Origin: FEN-1297 sp963843605
Lineage (GTDB): Bacteria; Bacteroidota; Ignavibacteria; Ignavibacteriales; Ignavibacteriaceae
Direction: 5' to 3'
DNA: 64,000 bases
Assembly (NCBI GenBank): GCA_963843605.1
Contig: CAWJLA010000008.1
Location: 310,001 to 374,000 of the forward strand
Shown here piece after piece: positions 29,577 through 38,747 of this stretch. The first letter of the stretch is position 1, and the number at the start of each line of letters is the position of its first letter. Both the position numbers and the translations under genes were made by a program. The notes under the pieces are model-generated. The model searched no databases. It worked only from the letters and a program-made list of their open reading frames with translations, and was not told where the DNA came from.

Positions 29577-32102
29577 CTAGTTGGCTGAGAGATGCTGGAT
29601 ATCTTTTTTATCTTTTTTAATAGAGACACTGGATTCATATGCATATTTATAACCGTAACCGTAACCGTATTTATATTTAAAGCTAGACTTCTTTATCTCG
29701 CACGCATTAACGACTACACCAACAATATTGATTTTTTCACTTGATAATTCCTTTATTCCCCATTCGACGCTGTCTTTATAAGAATGAAAATCCCGCACTA
29801 TCATTACCACATTGTTAATTATCCTCCCCAGTATAAGTGAATCAATCACCCTGGTTACAGGAGGCGTATCTATCAAAATATAATCATACGAACTTGTCCT
29901 AAGCGCGTTGATAAGTCCCAGAAATTCAGCCGACTGAAACAAATCACTCGAATTCTCGCTTACGTCACCGGCCGGAAGTATGTTCAGCAGTTTCTCCTTA
30001 GCAGACATGCCGAATACGTTAGACAAGTTTATTATAGGAGGGCTTTGTATCTCTTTATTCAGAAATGAACTCAGTCCCGGCAGATGGCGCGATATATCAA
30101 ATGTATCCGACAGTGTGCAGCGCTTCAAATCAGCGTCTATCATTAACACTTTCTTACCGGACTCTATCAGCGATAAGGCCAGATTTGCTATGATTGTTGT
30201 TTTACCGCTATTCTCTTCGCTGCTGGTAAACATTATAATTTTGTTTTTCGCCAAAGGTCTGAGCGTCAGCCTAGTTTGAAGAACTTTATATGATTCAGTT
30301 ACGCCTATATTATCCTTCGAAAGTACCGCAAACCGTTCTTCAATTCCTTTGGCGCCTTCAAGTTGTTTCTGCAGTTTCTTCGGAAATTTAGGTATTATAG
30401 ACAACAAAGGCAGCTTCAAGCTATCCTCAATTTCATCAATCGATAACAGTTTCCTGTCGCTGTATATGCCTATAAATACATAACCCAAAACCAGTCCTCC
30501 CCAGATCATCATGCACAGAACACCGACAATAAGTCTATTCGGCGATACCGGAAATTGGGGCAATGTGGCCGGATCTACTACGGCAATATCTTGAAACTGC
30601 GCCAGTTCTTTTACCCTAAGTTCTTCGCGCTTATCCAGAAGAGAATTAAATACCTTTTCGTAAACATCTTTATCTCGCATTAATCCCGCAAGTTTTGTCT
30701 CTTTGCCCGGAAAGCCTTCAACTTTAGATTGGTACTGGCCAATTAATTTTTTAAGATTTTTATCCTTCTCTTCAAGTGAACTTATTATTATTCTAAATGC
30801 GGTTAAGGTATTCTGATTATAGCTGCTCATCTGCTTCTTTATCTGCGTTATCTGGTTGTCAATGCTGACTACGTCTGGGTGTGAAGGTGTCTCCTTTTGC
30901 AGGAGCTCTATTCGCTTTATCTCCAAATCCGAAAGCTGCTTGAGCAATGAACAGAAGGAATCGCCTCCTCCTTGATCACTCGTCTGAAGGAACAAATAAG
31001 ATTGATCAAAATAACCTTGCTGTCCGTAGATATCTGCCATTTGCTTCTCTTTTTCACGGTACTGGCTCAGCATTAAATCATTATTAACCTTTTCTGCTTC
31101 TAAGTTGCTTAAAAAATCTATCAGGTTAGATGAGTTCTTATCCAGATTCGTTAATCCCGTCTGTGACTGATAAGCGCTTAACTCATTCTCAGCTTCTTTC
31201 AGTTTTCGAGATGTCTCCGTCAATTGTGAATCTATTGAGCTATAGGAATTCTGAATGCTTTGTCTCTGCTGCTCTGTGCGTGTTTCCATAAATTTTTTAA
31301 CTAACTCGCCGGCTATTCGCTGAGCTATTGAAGGATATGTATCCTTTACAGAAATATTAATTAAACTTGTCGCATCCAGCTGAGTTACTCCTATTACTTT
31401 TGACAATCTCATAGCACTGCTTATATTATCAAAAACTGTAAATAATAACTGAGAACCCTTTTGTATATTGGGCCAATACAGCACCAAATTAAATCCTGCG
31501 GTGCTTATTTCTACCGGGTTGCCAGAGGGAAATGACCCCACGGGAGTATTTATCCCGTTATCCGTATTATATAAAATATAGCGACCCGACTGGTCATAGC
31601 TCAACATCATGCTCTCAGGCATTCTAAGTGAATCAGCATTAAAGCTCAATATTTCCGGCATTTCTTTGTTCTTCTGGCTTTTCAACAGAAGATTATAAGC
31701 CGGCAGATTTCTATTTATCCCTTCTGTACTACCGTCCGGGTTTACTATCTTATCTATATATAAATTGAGAGCTAGTTCGCTGCTAACCTTTTTTAAAACA
31801 CTGTTTGTATTTATTAATGCCATTACAGTGTTTATGTCATCCTGAGATTGTAAGGATACTAATTGATTATACGAATCGAATCTATTCGCATTCTCATTAG
31901 TCTCTTCTTTTTTAAGTAATACATCCGACTCATATACCGGTGTTGCCGTTTTTAAGTATATATATCCAATACCCAGTATCAACAGCAATGTTGTTATTAT
32001 AAATACTTTTCGCTTCAGAATTGCGCGGAATAACCCATCGTAACTCATCCGGCTGTTATTTGATTGGGCGTTCACCATCTCTTTTAACTGATCGTATTGC
32101 AT
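29577..32102 (-). CDS. wzc: Wzc-like polysaccharide co-polymerase and BY-kinase (Wza-linked paralog)
   Basis: An 841-residue protein with the same layout as the protein at 16887-19409: N-terminal cytoplasmic stretch, membrane helix at about 30-50, Wzz/coiled-coil periplasmic domain, second helix at about 530-550, and BY-kinase with SSEENSGKTTIIANLAL, VLMIDADLKR, YILIDTPPV and the tyrosine tail YKYGYGYGYKYAYE. The kinase halves differ by only a handful of residues although many codons differ in third position, so both copies appear to be under purifying selection. It lies 11 bases downstream of the Wza-like gene and would form the trans-envelope export complex with it. Confidence 0.93.
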   Translation of the reverse strand: MQYDQLKEMVNAQSNNSRMSYDGLFRAILKRKVFIITTLLLILGIGYIYLKTATPVYESDVLLKKEETNENANRFDSYNQLVSLQSQDDINTVMALINTNSVLKKVSSELALNLYIDKIVNPDGSTEGINRNLPAYNLLLKSQKNKEMPEILSFNADSLRMPESMMLSYDQSGRYILYNTDNGINTPVGSFPSGNPVEISTAGFNLVLYWPNIQKGSQLLFTVFDNISSAMRLSKVIGVTQLDATSLINISVKDTYPSIAQRIAGELVKKFMETRTEQQRQSIQNSYSSIDSQLTETSRKLKEAENELSAYQSQTGLTNLDKNSSNLIDFLSNLEAEKVNNDLMLSQYREKEKQMADIYGQQGYFDQSYLFLQTSDQGGGDSFCSLLKQLSDLEIKRIELLQKETPSHPDVVSIDNQITQIKKQMSSYNQNTLTAFRIIISSLEEKDKNLKKLIGQYQSKVEGFPGKETKLAGLMRDKDVYEKVFNSLLDKREELRVKELAQFQDIAVVDPATLPQFPVSPNRLIVGVLCMMIWGGLVLGYVFIGIYSDRKLLSIDEIEDSLKLPLLSIIPKFPKKLQKQLEGAKGIEERFAVLSKDNIGVTESYKVLQTRLTLRPLAKNKIIMFTSSEENSGKTTIIANLALSLIESGKKVLMIDADLKRCTLSDTFDISRHLPGLSSFLNKEIQSPPIINLSNVFGMSAKEKLLNILPAGDVSENSSDLFQSAEFLGLINALRTSSYDYILIDTPPVTRVIDSLILGRIINNVVMIVRDFHSYKDSVEWGIKELSSEKINIVGVVVNACEIKKSSFKYKYGYGYGYKYAYESSVSIKKDKKDIQHLSAN

Positions 32103-32112
32103 AGTTTCCTTT

Positions 32113-32727
32113 CTACAATATCCCTCTATATAATAAAGTAATAATCAAACTGGCGATAATACCAACAGACGTAATGATAATTGTTGATGTAGGGGTGGTA
32201 AACCATCTTTTTGTAACATAAATCTGGTCTCCAGATTGCAAGCCTATATCATTCAGTTTGCTACCTTTTTCAATTGCTTTCTCACCGTCAATTTTAATCA
32301 CTTGATTATCTCTTGTTATCCTAATATCCCCTAAATCGGCATCTTGTGTTGTGCCCCCAGCTTTAGCCAACAGATCTGAAATTTTGTCGATTCCTGTTAC
32401 ATAATAAAATCCGGGATTTTTGACCTCACCGAAAATATTCACCCGTATTATCGGTAAAACCGTTAATTCCGGGTTTTTATATAATTTGCTGTACTTTGAA
32501 AAAATCTCTGTTTTCAAACTGTCAACATTTACACCTGCAGCCTTAATCTGTCCCAGATAAGGAAGACTTATATAACCATTTTCTTGAATATAATAGTCGC
32601 CGGAAATTGTATCCGAAATGTTATAAAAAATAATTCTTATACCATCCCCCGGGTTAAGGGTTTGTGCCTTTGTATAGCGACAAAATACTAAAGATAAAAC
32701 AATAATTATAAGAAACGATTTTTTCAT
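32113..32727 (-). CDS. wza: Wza-like polysaccharide export protein (short form)
   Basis: A 204-residue secreted protein: signal peptide of about 21 residues ending TKAQ, polysaccharide-export domain (LNPGDGIRIIFYNISDTI, YYIQENGYISLPYLGQIKAAG) and an SLBB domain (RVNIFGEVKNPGFYYV). A hydrophobic helix at about 180-200 (TIIITSVGIIASLIITLLY) closes the protein. E. coli Wza is nearly twice as long; short forms with one SLBB domain are common in this part of the bacterial tree. It would form the outer part of the export channel with Wzc. Confidence 0.85.
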   Translation of the reverse strand: MKKSFLIIIVLSLVFCRYTKAQTLNPGDGIRIIFYNISDTISGDYYIQENGYISLPYLGQIKAAGVNVDSLKTEIFSKYSKLYKNPELTVLPIIRVNIFGEVKNPGFYYVTGIDKISDLLAKAGGTTQDADLGDIRITRDNQVIKIDGEKAIEKGSKLNDIGLQSGDQIYVTKRWFTTPTSTIIITSVGIIASLIITLLYRGIL

Positions 32728-32804
32728 TATTTCCTCTAAAAGGAGAGATTATTTATCAACAAAATTATATAATGAACTTTATTAAGTTAAATCTATAATT
32801 GAAA

Positions 32805-33281
32805 TTATACCAACGAATTCTGTCTTATTACCTTAGCAGGTACTCCTGCAACAACGGCATTTGCTGGAACATCTTTGGTTACGACAGCGCCTGCACCAAT
32901 AATTGCATTTTCTCCTATTGTAACTCCGCATAAAACAGTGGAAGAAGACCCGATCGAAGCTCCCTTTTTTACATAAGTTTCTATCACTTTCCAATCGGCT
33001 TCAGTCTGCAACTCACCGTTTTCAGAAGTTGAACGCGGATACTTATCGTTTATAAAAGTAACATTGTGACCGACAAAAACATTATCCTCTATATGCACAC
33101 CTTCGCAAATAAAAGTGTGCGAAGATATTTTACAGTTTTTACCAATCACCGCATTCTTTTGTATTTCTACGAAAGCCCCCACTTTAGTATTATCCCCCAG
33201 GGTGCAGCCGTAAAGATTGACAAAATTGAAAATCTTTACGTCCTTACCCATTTTTACATCCTTGAGAACTTGGAAATCCAT
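32805..33281 (-). CDS. Hexapeptide-repeat sugar N-acetyltransferase (WbpD/WlbB-like)
   Basis: About 158 residues starting MDFQVLKDVKMGKDV; I prefer this ATG because a GAGGAAAA ribosome site lies just upstream, rather than an in-frame start 12 codons earlier. The protein is made of left-handed beta-helix repeats (VKIFNFVNLYGCTLGDNTKV, NAVIGKNCKISSHTFI, FVGHNVTFINDKYPRS, GVTIGENAIIGAGAVVTKDV). The FINDKYPRS loop and the C-terminal AGVPAKVIRQ are typical of WbpD/WlbB, which acetylate the 3-amino group of UDP-2-acetamido-3-amino-uronic acid. The neighbouring dehydrogenase and aminotransferase fit that pathway. Confidence 0.82.
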   Translation of the reverse strand: MDFQVLKDVKMGKDVKIFNFVNLYGCTLGDNTKVGAFVEIQKNAVIGKNCKISSHTFICEGVHIEDNVFVGHNVTFINDKYPRSTSENGELQTEADWKVIETYVKKGASIGSSSTVLCGVTIGENAIIGAGAVVTKDVPANAVVAGVPAKVIRQNSLV

Positions 33282-33346
33282 TATTTTTTCCTCAATTAAA
33301 TTATTTCGACTAACCAATACTAATTAGAAACCGTTGTTAACTTAGA

Positions 33347-34402
33347 TTAAACGTACTCTTGGACTTCTTCTTTCGTTTTTAGCGAGTCAATATCGAATTC
33401 ATTTAAATAAACCAGTCTTGCCATATTCTTTAAAGATTTCTCCGAAGCTTCCAGTATCCGTACTACTTCTAGTCCGTTTTCACCGTCTGTAAGCGGATTT
33501 CTGTCCTGCTTTATCGAATCCAAAAATTCTTTTGCGGCGGCACTTAGCGCTTCGGTCTGCTCAATTTTGGGAGAATACATATCACCCGTTCTATATTGAA
33601 CCAATGTATTATGAATACTTTCGGGAGTAGAAACATCTACACCGCAGTCATAAATTTTAATTTTCTCGGAATTTTCCAGATCATCAAACACAAGCATTTT
33701 CTTTTTACCGGCAATGATAATCCGTCGAATTTTAACCGGAGAAGTCCAGTTCACATGAAAATGGGCAAAACATGAATTATCCTTAAAATGAATAGATAAC
33801 TGCGCAAGGTTTTCAAGATCGTAATAGCTTGAAACTCCGCAGGCGGTTACACCTAAAGGTTCTTTATTGCCCAATACATATTTCATAATTGAAAGATCAT
33901 GCGGGGCAAGATCCCAAATTACATTTATATCGTGCTGAAATAATCCCAGGTTGATTCTTACGGAATCAAAGTAAATAATATCTCCCAATTCACCCCTGTC
34001 TATGATATCTTTGATTTTCCTTACGGCACCGGTATATAGGAAAGTATGATCGACAAATATTTTCAGGTTTTTAGAATTAGCAATTTTTATTAATTCTTCG
34101 CCCTGAACTGTGGAACTGGTAAAGGGTTTTTCTACCCAGATATGTTTCCCAGCCAGCAGTGCTTCTTTAGCAAATTTGAAATGCGTATTAACCGGAGTAG
34201 CAATAGCTACGGCGTCAACGTCCGATTCGAACAATCTTTTATAATCCTTAGTGAAGGCAACAGCCGGAAATTTTGCTTTCAGCATTGCAATTCGTTCATC
34301 CTTCAGGTCGCAGGCTATAACTTGTTCAACTTCCTTCTGAGCCAGAAAATTCCGCACTAAATTGGGTCCCCAATACCCTAAACCGATTACACCTATTTTC
34401 AT
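33347..34402 (-). CDS. Gfo/Idh/MocA dehydrogenase (WbpB/WlbA-like)
   Basis: About 351 residues. I chose the ATG of MKIGVIGLGYWGPNLVRNFL because a GGAGG site sits directly upstream and because this places the Rossmann motif at the N-terminus. HIWVEKPFTS has the conserved EKP lysine, and IWDLAPHDLSIMKYVLG the His/Asp region of the active site. The GYWGPNLVRNF start is typical of UDP-GlcNAcA 3-dehydrogenases. With the acetyltransferase immediately downstream and the aminotransferase three genes upstream it forms a UDP-2,3-diacetamido-uronic acid module. Confidence 0.83.
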   Translation of the reverse strand: MKIGVIGLGYWGPNLVRNFLAQKEVEQVIACDLKDERIAMLKAKFPAVAFTKDYKRLFESDVDAVAIATPVNTHFKFAKEALLAGKHIWVEKPFTSSTVQGEELIKIANSKNLKIFVDHTFLYTGAVRKIKDIIDRGELGDIIYFDSVRINLGLFQHDINVIWDLAPHDLSIMKYVLGNKEPLGVTACGVSSYYDLENLAQLSIHFKDNSCFAHFHVNWTSPVKIRRIIIAGKKKMLVFDDLENSEKIKIYDCGVDVSTPESIHNTLVQYRTGDMYSPKIEQTEALSAAAKEFLDSIKQDRNPLTDGENGLEVVRILEASEKSLKNMARLVYLNEFDIDSLKTKEEVQEYV

Positions 34403-34445
34403 TGTGGCCTCCATATATATTGTACATTAATTCTTTTTTTCATAA

Positions 34446-35879
34446 TTAGCCCCCGCCCCTACCGAATATTATAACAGGTATCGTCTTTAACATTAATTGT
34501 AAATCCATCCAAGGCGACATGTTATTTATATAGTAAAGATCCAGTACTATCGAATCCTTAAACGAGACAGAACTTCTGCCGATTACCTGCCAAACCCCGG
34601 TACAACCCGGTATTACGTTGACTCTCCTTTTTTGCCAGTTATCGTAGTTCTCATATTCATAAAGTAAACACGGCCTCGGTCCTACTAAACTCATATCACC
34701 CTTAATTACGTTAAATAATTGAGGTAATTCATCGAGTGATGTTTTTCTCAAAAGCCGTCCGATTTTAGTAATTCTCCAATCGGATTTTACTTTTGTTTCA
34801 CTTTTCGAGGAATTGTTTTCCTTCATAAATTCTAGCATTTTCTCTTTTCTTTCAGCGTCCTCTTCCTTAATTACAATCATGGTTCTGAATTTATAAAATT
34901 TAAATGGCCTTCCTCCCTTACCTACCCTTATTTGCGAAAAGAATACAGGCCCTTCCGAAGAAATTTTGACTAAAAAGGCTATCACAAAAAACGCGGGAGA
35001 TAAAATCATAAATAAAGCAGAAGCAACCAGAATATCGAATGTTCTTTTAATCTTGCCCGATATCCAATAGTTATTGTAGGAAGATGAAATATCTATTACT
35101 GGAAGATTTTCATATTTTTCGGTATACAATTTTTGAGGAATGATCTTAAATAATTCGGATGTAATTTTAACATGGATTTTAGTTTCCCTGCAATAATCTA
35201 CCAGTTCCAGCAATTGCTCATAGTCCCTGGTTTCGTCCACAATCAATATTTCGTCTATCTGATTTTGCTTTATTACAGTATTTATGTCTTTATATTTTCC
35301 CAGAACTTTTTTACCGTTTATGATTTCTTCACCGATTTCTTTGGTCTCGTCAATAAACCCGACTATGATAATTCCCACCGGGTTCTCAAAAGCCAATTTT
35401 GCAGCCAGCATCCTGCCCGGTTTACCGTCACCTACAATAAGTACTTTTCGTCGAAGCCCCTTGTTTTTCAAAAAGACATAAATGCCTCTTAAAAGTTCAA
35501 TTCTCAGCAAATATGTCCAGAATATGTAAGATATCATGAAACTTACAATTGCAGCAATAGCGTGATTTAAATTGATTATTAAAAATAATGTAGCGGGAAC
35601 CGCTACTAATATTATAAAAAAGAGTGATCTTAGAATTGCAGTTAAATGTGCGGATCTAACCAGAACAACGGATATCTTATACATATTGTTGAGACTGAAA
35701 ATCAATAATACAACGGTAAAAAAACTTAAACTTAATATTACCGGAGATATAACTGTTTGAATTGTATCAACATTAATATTTGTAAGCAAACGGATTGTAG
35801 ATCCGGTAAATATTAATACGAACGAAAGAATCAATATATCCGATATTACAAACAGGTATTTATATTTTGGTATCTTCAT
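34446..35879 (-). CDS. Polyprenyl-phosphate sugar-1-phosphate transferase (WbaP/WcaJ-like initiating enzyme)
   Basis: A 477-residue membrane enzyme that starts repeat-unit synthesis by moving a sugar-1-phosphate onto undecaprenyl phosphate. Four N-terminal helices (residues about 8-130) and a central Rossmann-like CoA-binding domain (KVLIVGDGKPGRMLAAKL) precede the catalytic domain at about 275-475: KRTFDILVASALFMILSPAF, FKFYKFRTM, TSLDELPQLFNVIKGDMSLV, GPRP and PGCTGVWQVIGRSSVSF. All motifs needed for catalysis are visible. It lies near the head of the operon, as usual for the initiating transferase. Confidence 0.92.
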   Translation of the reverse strand: MKIPKYKYLFVISDILILSFVLIFTGSTIRLLTNINVDTIQTVISPVILSLSFFTVVLLIFSLNNMYKISVVLVRSAHLTAILRSLFFIILVAVPATLFLIINLNHAIAAIVSFMISYIFWTYLLRIELLRGIYVFLKNKGLRRKVLIVGDGKPGRMLAAKLAFENPVGIIIVGFIDETKEIGEEIINGKKVLGKYKDINTVIKQNQIDEILIVDETRDYEQLLELVDYCRETKIHVKITSELFKIIPQKLYTEKYENLPVIDISSSYNNYWISGKIKRTFDILVASALFMILSPAFFVIAFLVKISSEGPVFFSQIRVGKGGRPFKFYKFRTMIVIKEEDAERKEKMLEFMKENNSSKSETKVKSDWRITKIGRLLRKTSLDELPQLFNVIKGDMSLVGPRPCLLYEYENYDNWQKRRVNVIPGCTGVWQVIGRSSVSFKDSIVLDLYYINNMSPWMDLQLMLKTIPVIIFGRGGG

Positions 35880-35950
35880 TTTATAACCGGTATCTTTTTT
35901 AATAATTTATATTGTAATCGATACATTCCTGGTTCATTTTTCTTGTCTTC

Positions 35951-36595
35951 TTAGGACATTAAATGATATTTATCGATGTACTTTTGAACTTTTATCTTAC
36001 TTTCCTTAAGTATTACGGGTTCTTTTGAAGTAAGATCCACCAAAGAAGTATCGCTATTAAAGGATTCAGAATTGGTATAAAATATTGCATCAACCAAATC
36101 GGCATATTCTTCGGTTAATACTTCATGACTTTTATTGCTGACATACTTGGTATCGCTGAAACCGATACTAAGCAATGGATTTCTAATTTCCGTCAATAAT
36201 CTTAAACAAAAGCGGTTGTTGGGTATTTGGAAAATTGCCGTTTCGGAACCGAAGTATTCCTGAAATTTTGAATTTAATTTGAATATAACTCTAACAGGAT
36301 TCGGCCAAATTGACATTAGGAAATCGAAATGTCTTTCCGAAATAATATCTATATAGAAGATTAAATCGGACAGACTGTTTATAAGTAAAGTGGATTCATG
36401 AAAAATATTATTATTCGAAAATTTTCTCAGTCTCGAAAATGAATCTATATTTAAGGGATTCCCTCCGATACTGTACACAGTATCGGTAGGATGTATAAAT
36501 ATTTCTCCGTTGTTATACATTTTAATAACTGTATCTATAGATTTTTCGAATTCCCTGTCGATATTAAATGCTTGTAAATTGTTATATGTTTTCAT
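35951..36595 (-). CDS. Divergent YrdC/Sua5-fold protein
   Basis: A 214-residue protein with the YrdC/TsaC start: MYNNGEIFIHPTDTVYSIGG matches the family's PTDTVYGLG signature, and FCLRLL and SDTKYVSNKS resemble later strands. The positively charged KGRPxxKPL segment that binds ATP/threonine in true threonylcarbamoyl-AMP synthases is replaced by RKFSNNNIFHESTLLI, so normal tRNA t6A synthesis is doubtful. It is embedded in the polysaccharide operon between the aminotransferase and initiating transferase genes. The role is unknown; carbamoyl transfer or RNA/nucleotide binding are guesses. Confidence 0.65.
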   Translation of the reverse strand: MKTYNNLQAFNIDREFEKSIDTVIKMYNNGEIFIHPTDTVYSIGGNPLNIDSFSRLRKFSNNNIFHESTLLINSLSDLIFYIDIISERHFDFLMSIWPNPVRVIFKLNSKFQEYFGSETAIFQIPNNRFCLRLLTEIRNPLLSIGFSDTKYVSNKSHEVLTEEYADLVDAIFYTNSESFNSDTSLVDLTSKEPVILKESKIKVQKYIDKYHLMS

Positions 36596-36639
36596 GTTTT
36601 TAAAGACTTATATAAACGAAAAGCTTTTATAAAATATTT

Positions 36640-37775
36640 TTAATTATGTTGAAAAAAGGATCTTATATTAGCGCATATATATTCAATTTGTTCGTTATTT
36701 AATTCGGGAAACATAGGAAGGGACAATCCAGATTCGGCTAATATTTCCGTATTAGTAAAATCCCCTTTCTTGTATTCAAGATGTTTGAAACAATCCTGCA
36801 AATGGAGCGGAATAGGATAATGCAATCCTGTTGCGATTCCCTTTTCTTTTAAATATTCTGCTAGTTTATCTCTGACAGTACTGTTTTTTTCTCTATTATT
36901 TCCCTGCACCTGTATAACAAAAAGATGGTAAACATGTTTGGCATAAGGCATCTCGACAGGCAGTTTAACCTGCTCAACATCAGAAAGGAGTTCTTTATAT
37001 TTGGAAGCTACTTTTCTTCTTCCTTCTGTCCAGCTATCTAAATACTTTAATTTAACACCGAGCACGGCACCTTGAAGACCTTCCATTCTATAGTTATGCC
37101 CGAATATTTCATGCTGGTATTTCTGTACAGCGCCGTGATCCCGCAGCATTTTTGCTTTCTTAGCCAGCTCGGAGTTATTAGTAACAAATGCACCGCCTTC
37201 ACCGTACGCTCCGAGATTCTTTCCCGGATAAAAACTGAACGAAGCAGCCTCTCCGAATCCGCCGATTCTTTTTCCTTTGTACTCTGCAATATGAGACTGA
37301 GCCGCATCTTCAATGAGTTTAAATTATGGCTCAATGAAATTTCTTTTAGCGGATCCATATCCGCGGGCTGTCCGTATAAGTGAACAGCTACAATTGCTTT
37401 AGTTTTCGGAGTAATGGCCGCCTCTATCTTCGAAGGGTCGATGTTATAACTTTCAGGTTCACAGTCCACAAAAACAGGTTTTGCACCGCATAAAGTAGCG
37501 CCCCATGCTGTTGCGATAAATGTATTTGCAGGAATAATAACCTCATCTCCGGGTCCTATACCCAAAGCCCATGTAGCAATATGATTACCGGCAGTACCCG
37601 AATTTAAAGCAACACAGCTTTCTACATTATGAGCCTTTGCAAATTCGGTTTCAAAATCGGATACAGCTTTCCCAAGTACAAAAGCAGTATTATCAAGAAT
37701 GTTCTGAATAGCCGAGTCAATTTCAGTTTTAATCGATTTGTATTGGACTTTCAAATCTAAAAATGGAATTTGCAT
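36640..37775 (-). CDS. DegT/DnrJ/EryC1/StrS aminotransferase (WbpE-like), frameshifted
   Basis: A PLP-dependent sugar aminotransferase of about 378 residues when repaired. The first part (MQIPFLDLKVQYKSIKTEID, VALNSGTAGNHIA, IVAVHLYGQPADMDPL) is read in one frame to about 37320. The rest (LIEDAAQSHIAEYKGKR, SFYPGKNLGAYGEGGAF with the PLP Lys, HNYRMEGLQGAVLGVKL) is in another. An AAA run at about 37318-37323 short by one base explains the break. Expected role: amination of the 3-keto sugar made by the dehydrogenase at 33347-34402. It is the first gene of the cluster downstream of the regulatory region. Confidence 0.83.
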
Positions 37776-37820
37776 ATACTTTACCTTTAAATATCTTTAG
37801 TTATGATGTATATTTTAATT

Positions 37821-37843
37821 AAAAAGTCTAAAAATGACTTTTT
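37821..37843 (-). terminator. Hairpin in the leader of the polysaccharide cluster
   Basis: AAAAAGTC, seven bases, GACTTTTT: a perfect 8-bp stem, 46 bases upstream of the aminotransferase ATG and followed by an AT-rich stretch on the minus strand. It could be a weak intrinsic terminator ending CheW-gene transcription or an attenuator of the cluster. No antitermination gene is visible. Confidence 0.45.
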
Positions 37844-37938
37844 CTTTACTTTATAAAATGAAAAATCTTAATTTAGAACAGAGCTTCGCCTCGTGAGTCA
37901 CACAGCTCACTTTTTCAAAAAATTTTAGATTTAATTAA

Positions 37939-38096
37939 TTGGGATGTTAGTTCCGAGGTATCTTATATTTTAATTGAAAGTATACGAGCAATAGATAAAC
38001 TTTATTATGATACCTCATCTAAACTTTTATTATCCTGAGCTCCTAGTTTGGAATTCCAGAACAATAAATTTTATTCACCTAGCTAAAACATCCCAA
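37939..38096. repeat. 158-bp element with nested inverted repeats
   Basis: The outer arms are TTGGGATGTT (37939-37948) and AACATCCCAA (38087-38096), perfect 10-bp inverted repeats. Inside lie GAGGTATC (37955-37962) and GATACCTC (38009-38016), perfect 8-bp arms, and a GGAATTCC palindrome. There is no gene inside. The size and terminal inverted repeats are MITE-like, but I see no clear target-site duplication. It occupies most of the 332-base gap between the CheW-like gene and the polysaccharide cluster. Confidence 0.4.
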
Positions 38097-38107
38097 AAAC
38101 CGGATTT

Positions 38108-38557
38108 TTATTTTAATAATTCGGCAATCATTCCGAATGAATTTAAAAGAAATAAATTCTCATTTTTATATTTAAGTATTCCGGTTAAGTGAATAATGCG
38201 CTCGCATGCCGTAAATTCAAACTCGTTTTTTAAATCTTTATCAAGGTTATAAATATTATAAACTTTGTCTACCAAAAAGCCGTAGAATTTATTGTTAATT
38301 TCCATTACAATGATTCTCTCGTCTTCCGACCTTAATTTTTGATCGAGTCCAAAGATTTTGTAAAGATCAATTAAATCAATTTTTAAAATGCCCAAATTAA
38401 CATGTGGTTCCTTAGACATAATATTTTCGTCTTGATTTAATTCCAAAGGATTAATTATTTCAACAATATCTGCCATATCGGCACAAAAGTTTAATCCGGC
38501 GATAGTGAACGTTAACAAACCTTTATATTTTTCTAACGGCGATATTTTTTCATTCAT
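38108..38557 (-). CDS. Orphan CheW-like protein
   Basis: About 149 residues starting MNEKISPLEKYKG; this ATG has an AGGAG site upstream, whereas an in-frame codon 45 bases earlier lies inside the sigma-54 promoter. The sequence follows the CheW pattern: LLTFTIAGLNFCADMADIVEII, LGILKIDLIDLYKIFG, RIIVMEINNKFYGFLVDKVYNIY and the final ILKYKNENLFLLNSFGMI. CheW domains couple receptors to CheA kinases, but no CheA, receptor or other chemotaxis gene is in the window. It may be a scaffold for another signalling system controlling surface polysaccharide or gliding. Confidence 0.78.
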   Translation of the reverse strand: MNEKISPLEKYKGLLTFTIAGLNFCADMADIVEIINPLELNQDENIMSKEPHVNLGILKIDLIDLYKIFGLDQKLRSEDERIIVMEINNKFYGFLVDKVYNIYNLDKDLKNEFEFTACERIIHLTGILKYKNENLFLLNSFGMIAELLK

Positions 38558-38586
38558 CCTTTTTTTCTCCTTGGACAAGATATATC

Positions 38587-38601
38587 GCAAATAACAGGCC
38601 A
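38587..38601 (-). promoter_or_regulatory. Sigma-54 (-24/-12) promoter of the CheW-like gene
   Basis: On the minus strand the sequence reads TGGCCT, five bases, TTGC: GG and GC are exactly ten bases apart as in the TGGCAC-N5-TTGC consensus. A start about 12 bases downstream of GC would give a leader of roughly 18 bases carrying the AGGAG site of the CheW-like gene. The sigma-54 activator encoded 190 bases upstream is the obvious regulator. Confidence 0.6.
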
Positions 38602-38747
38602 ATATGAATTGTTACCAAACAGGCTAAAATACAATAGTAGGATAAAAATAGAGTATAATTATTATACTGTACTTTAAAATAATTGAACCATTTTCTATAA
38701 ATATGACGGGAAATGAGTTTTTTGTGAAAAAGAAAATAGGGGTAAAT

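Noticed and set aside
38558..38602. Longer start of the CheW-like protein (MACYLRYILSKEKKR)
   Set aside because: This stretch overlaps the sigma-54 promoter and the AGGAG ribosome site of the later ATG.
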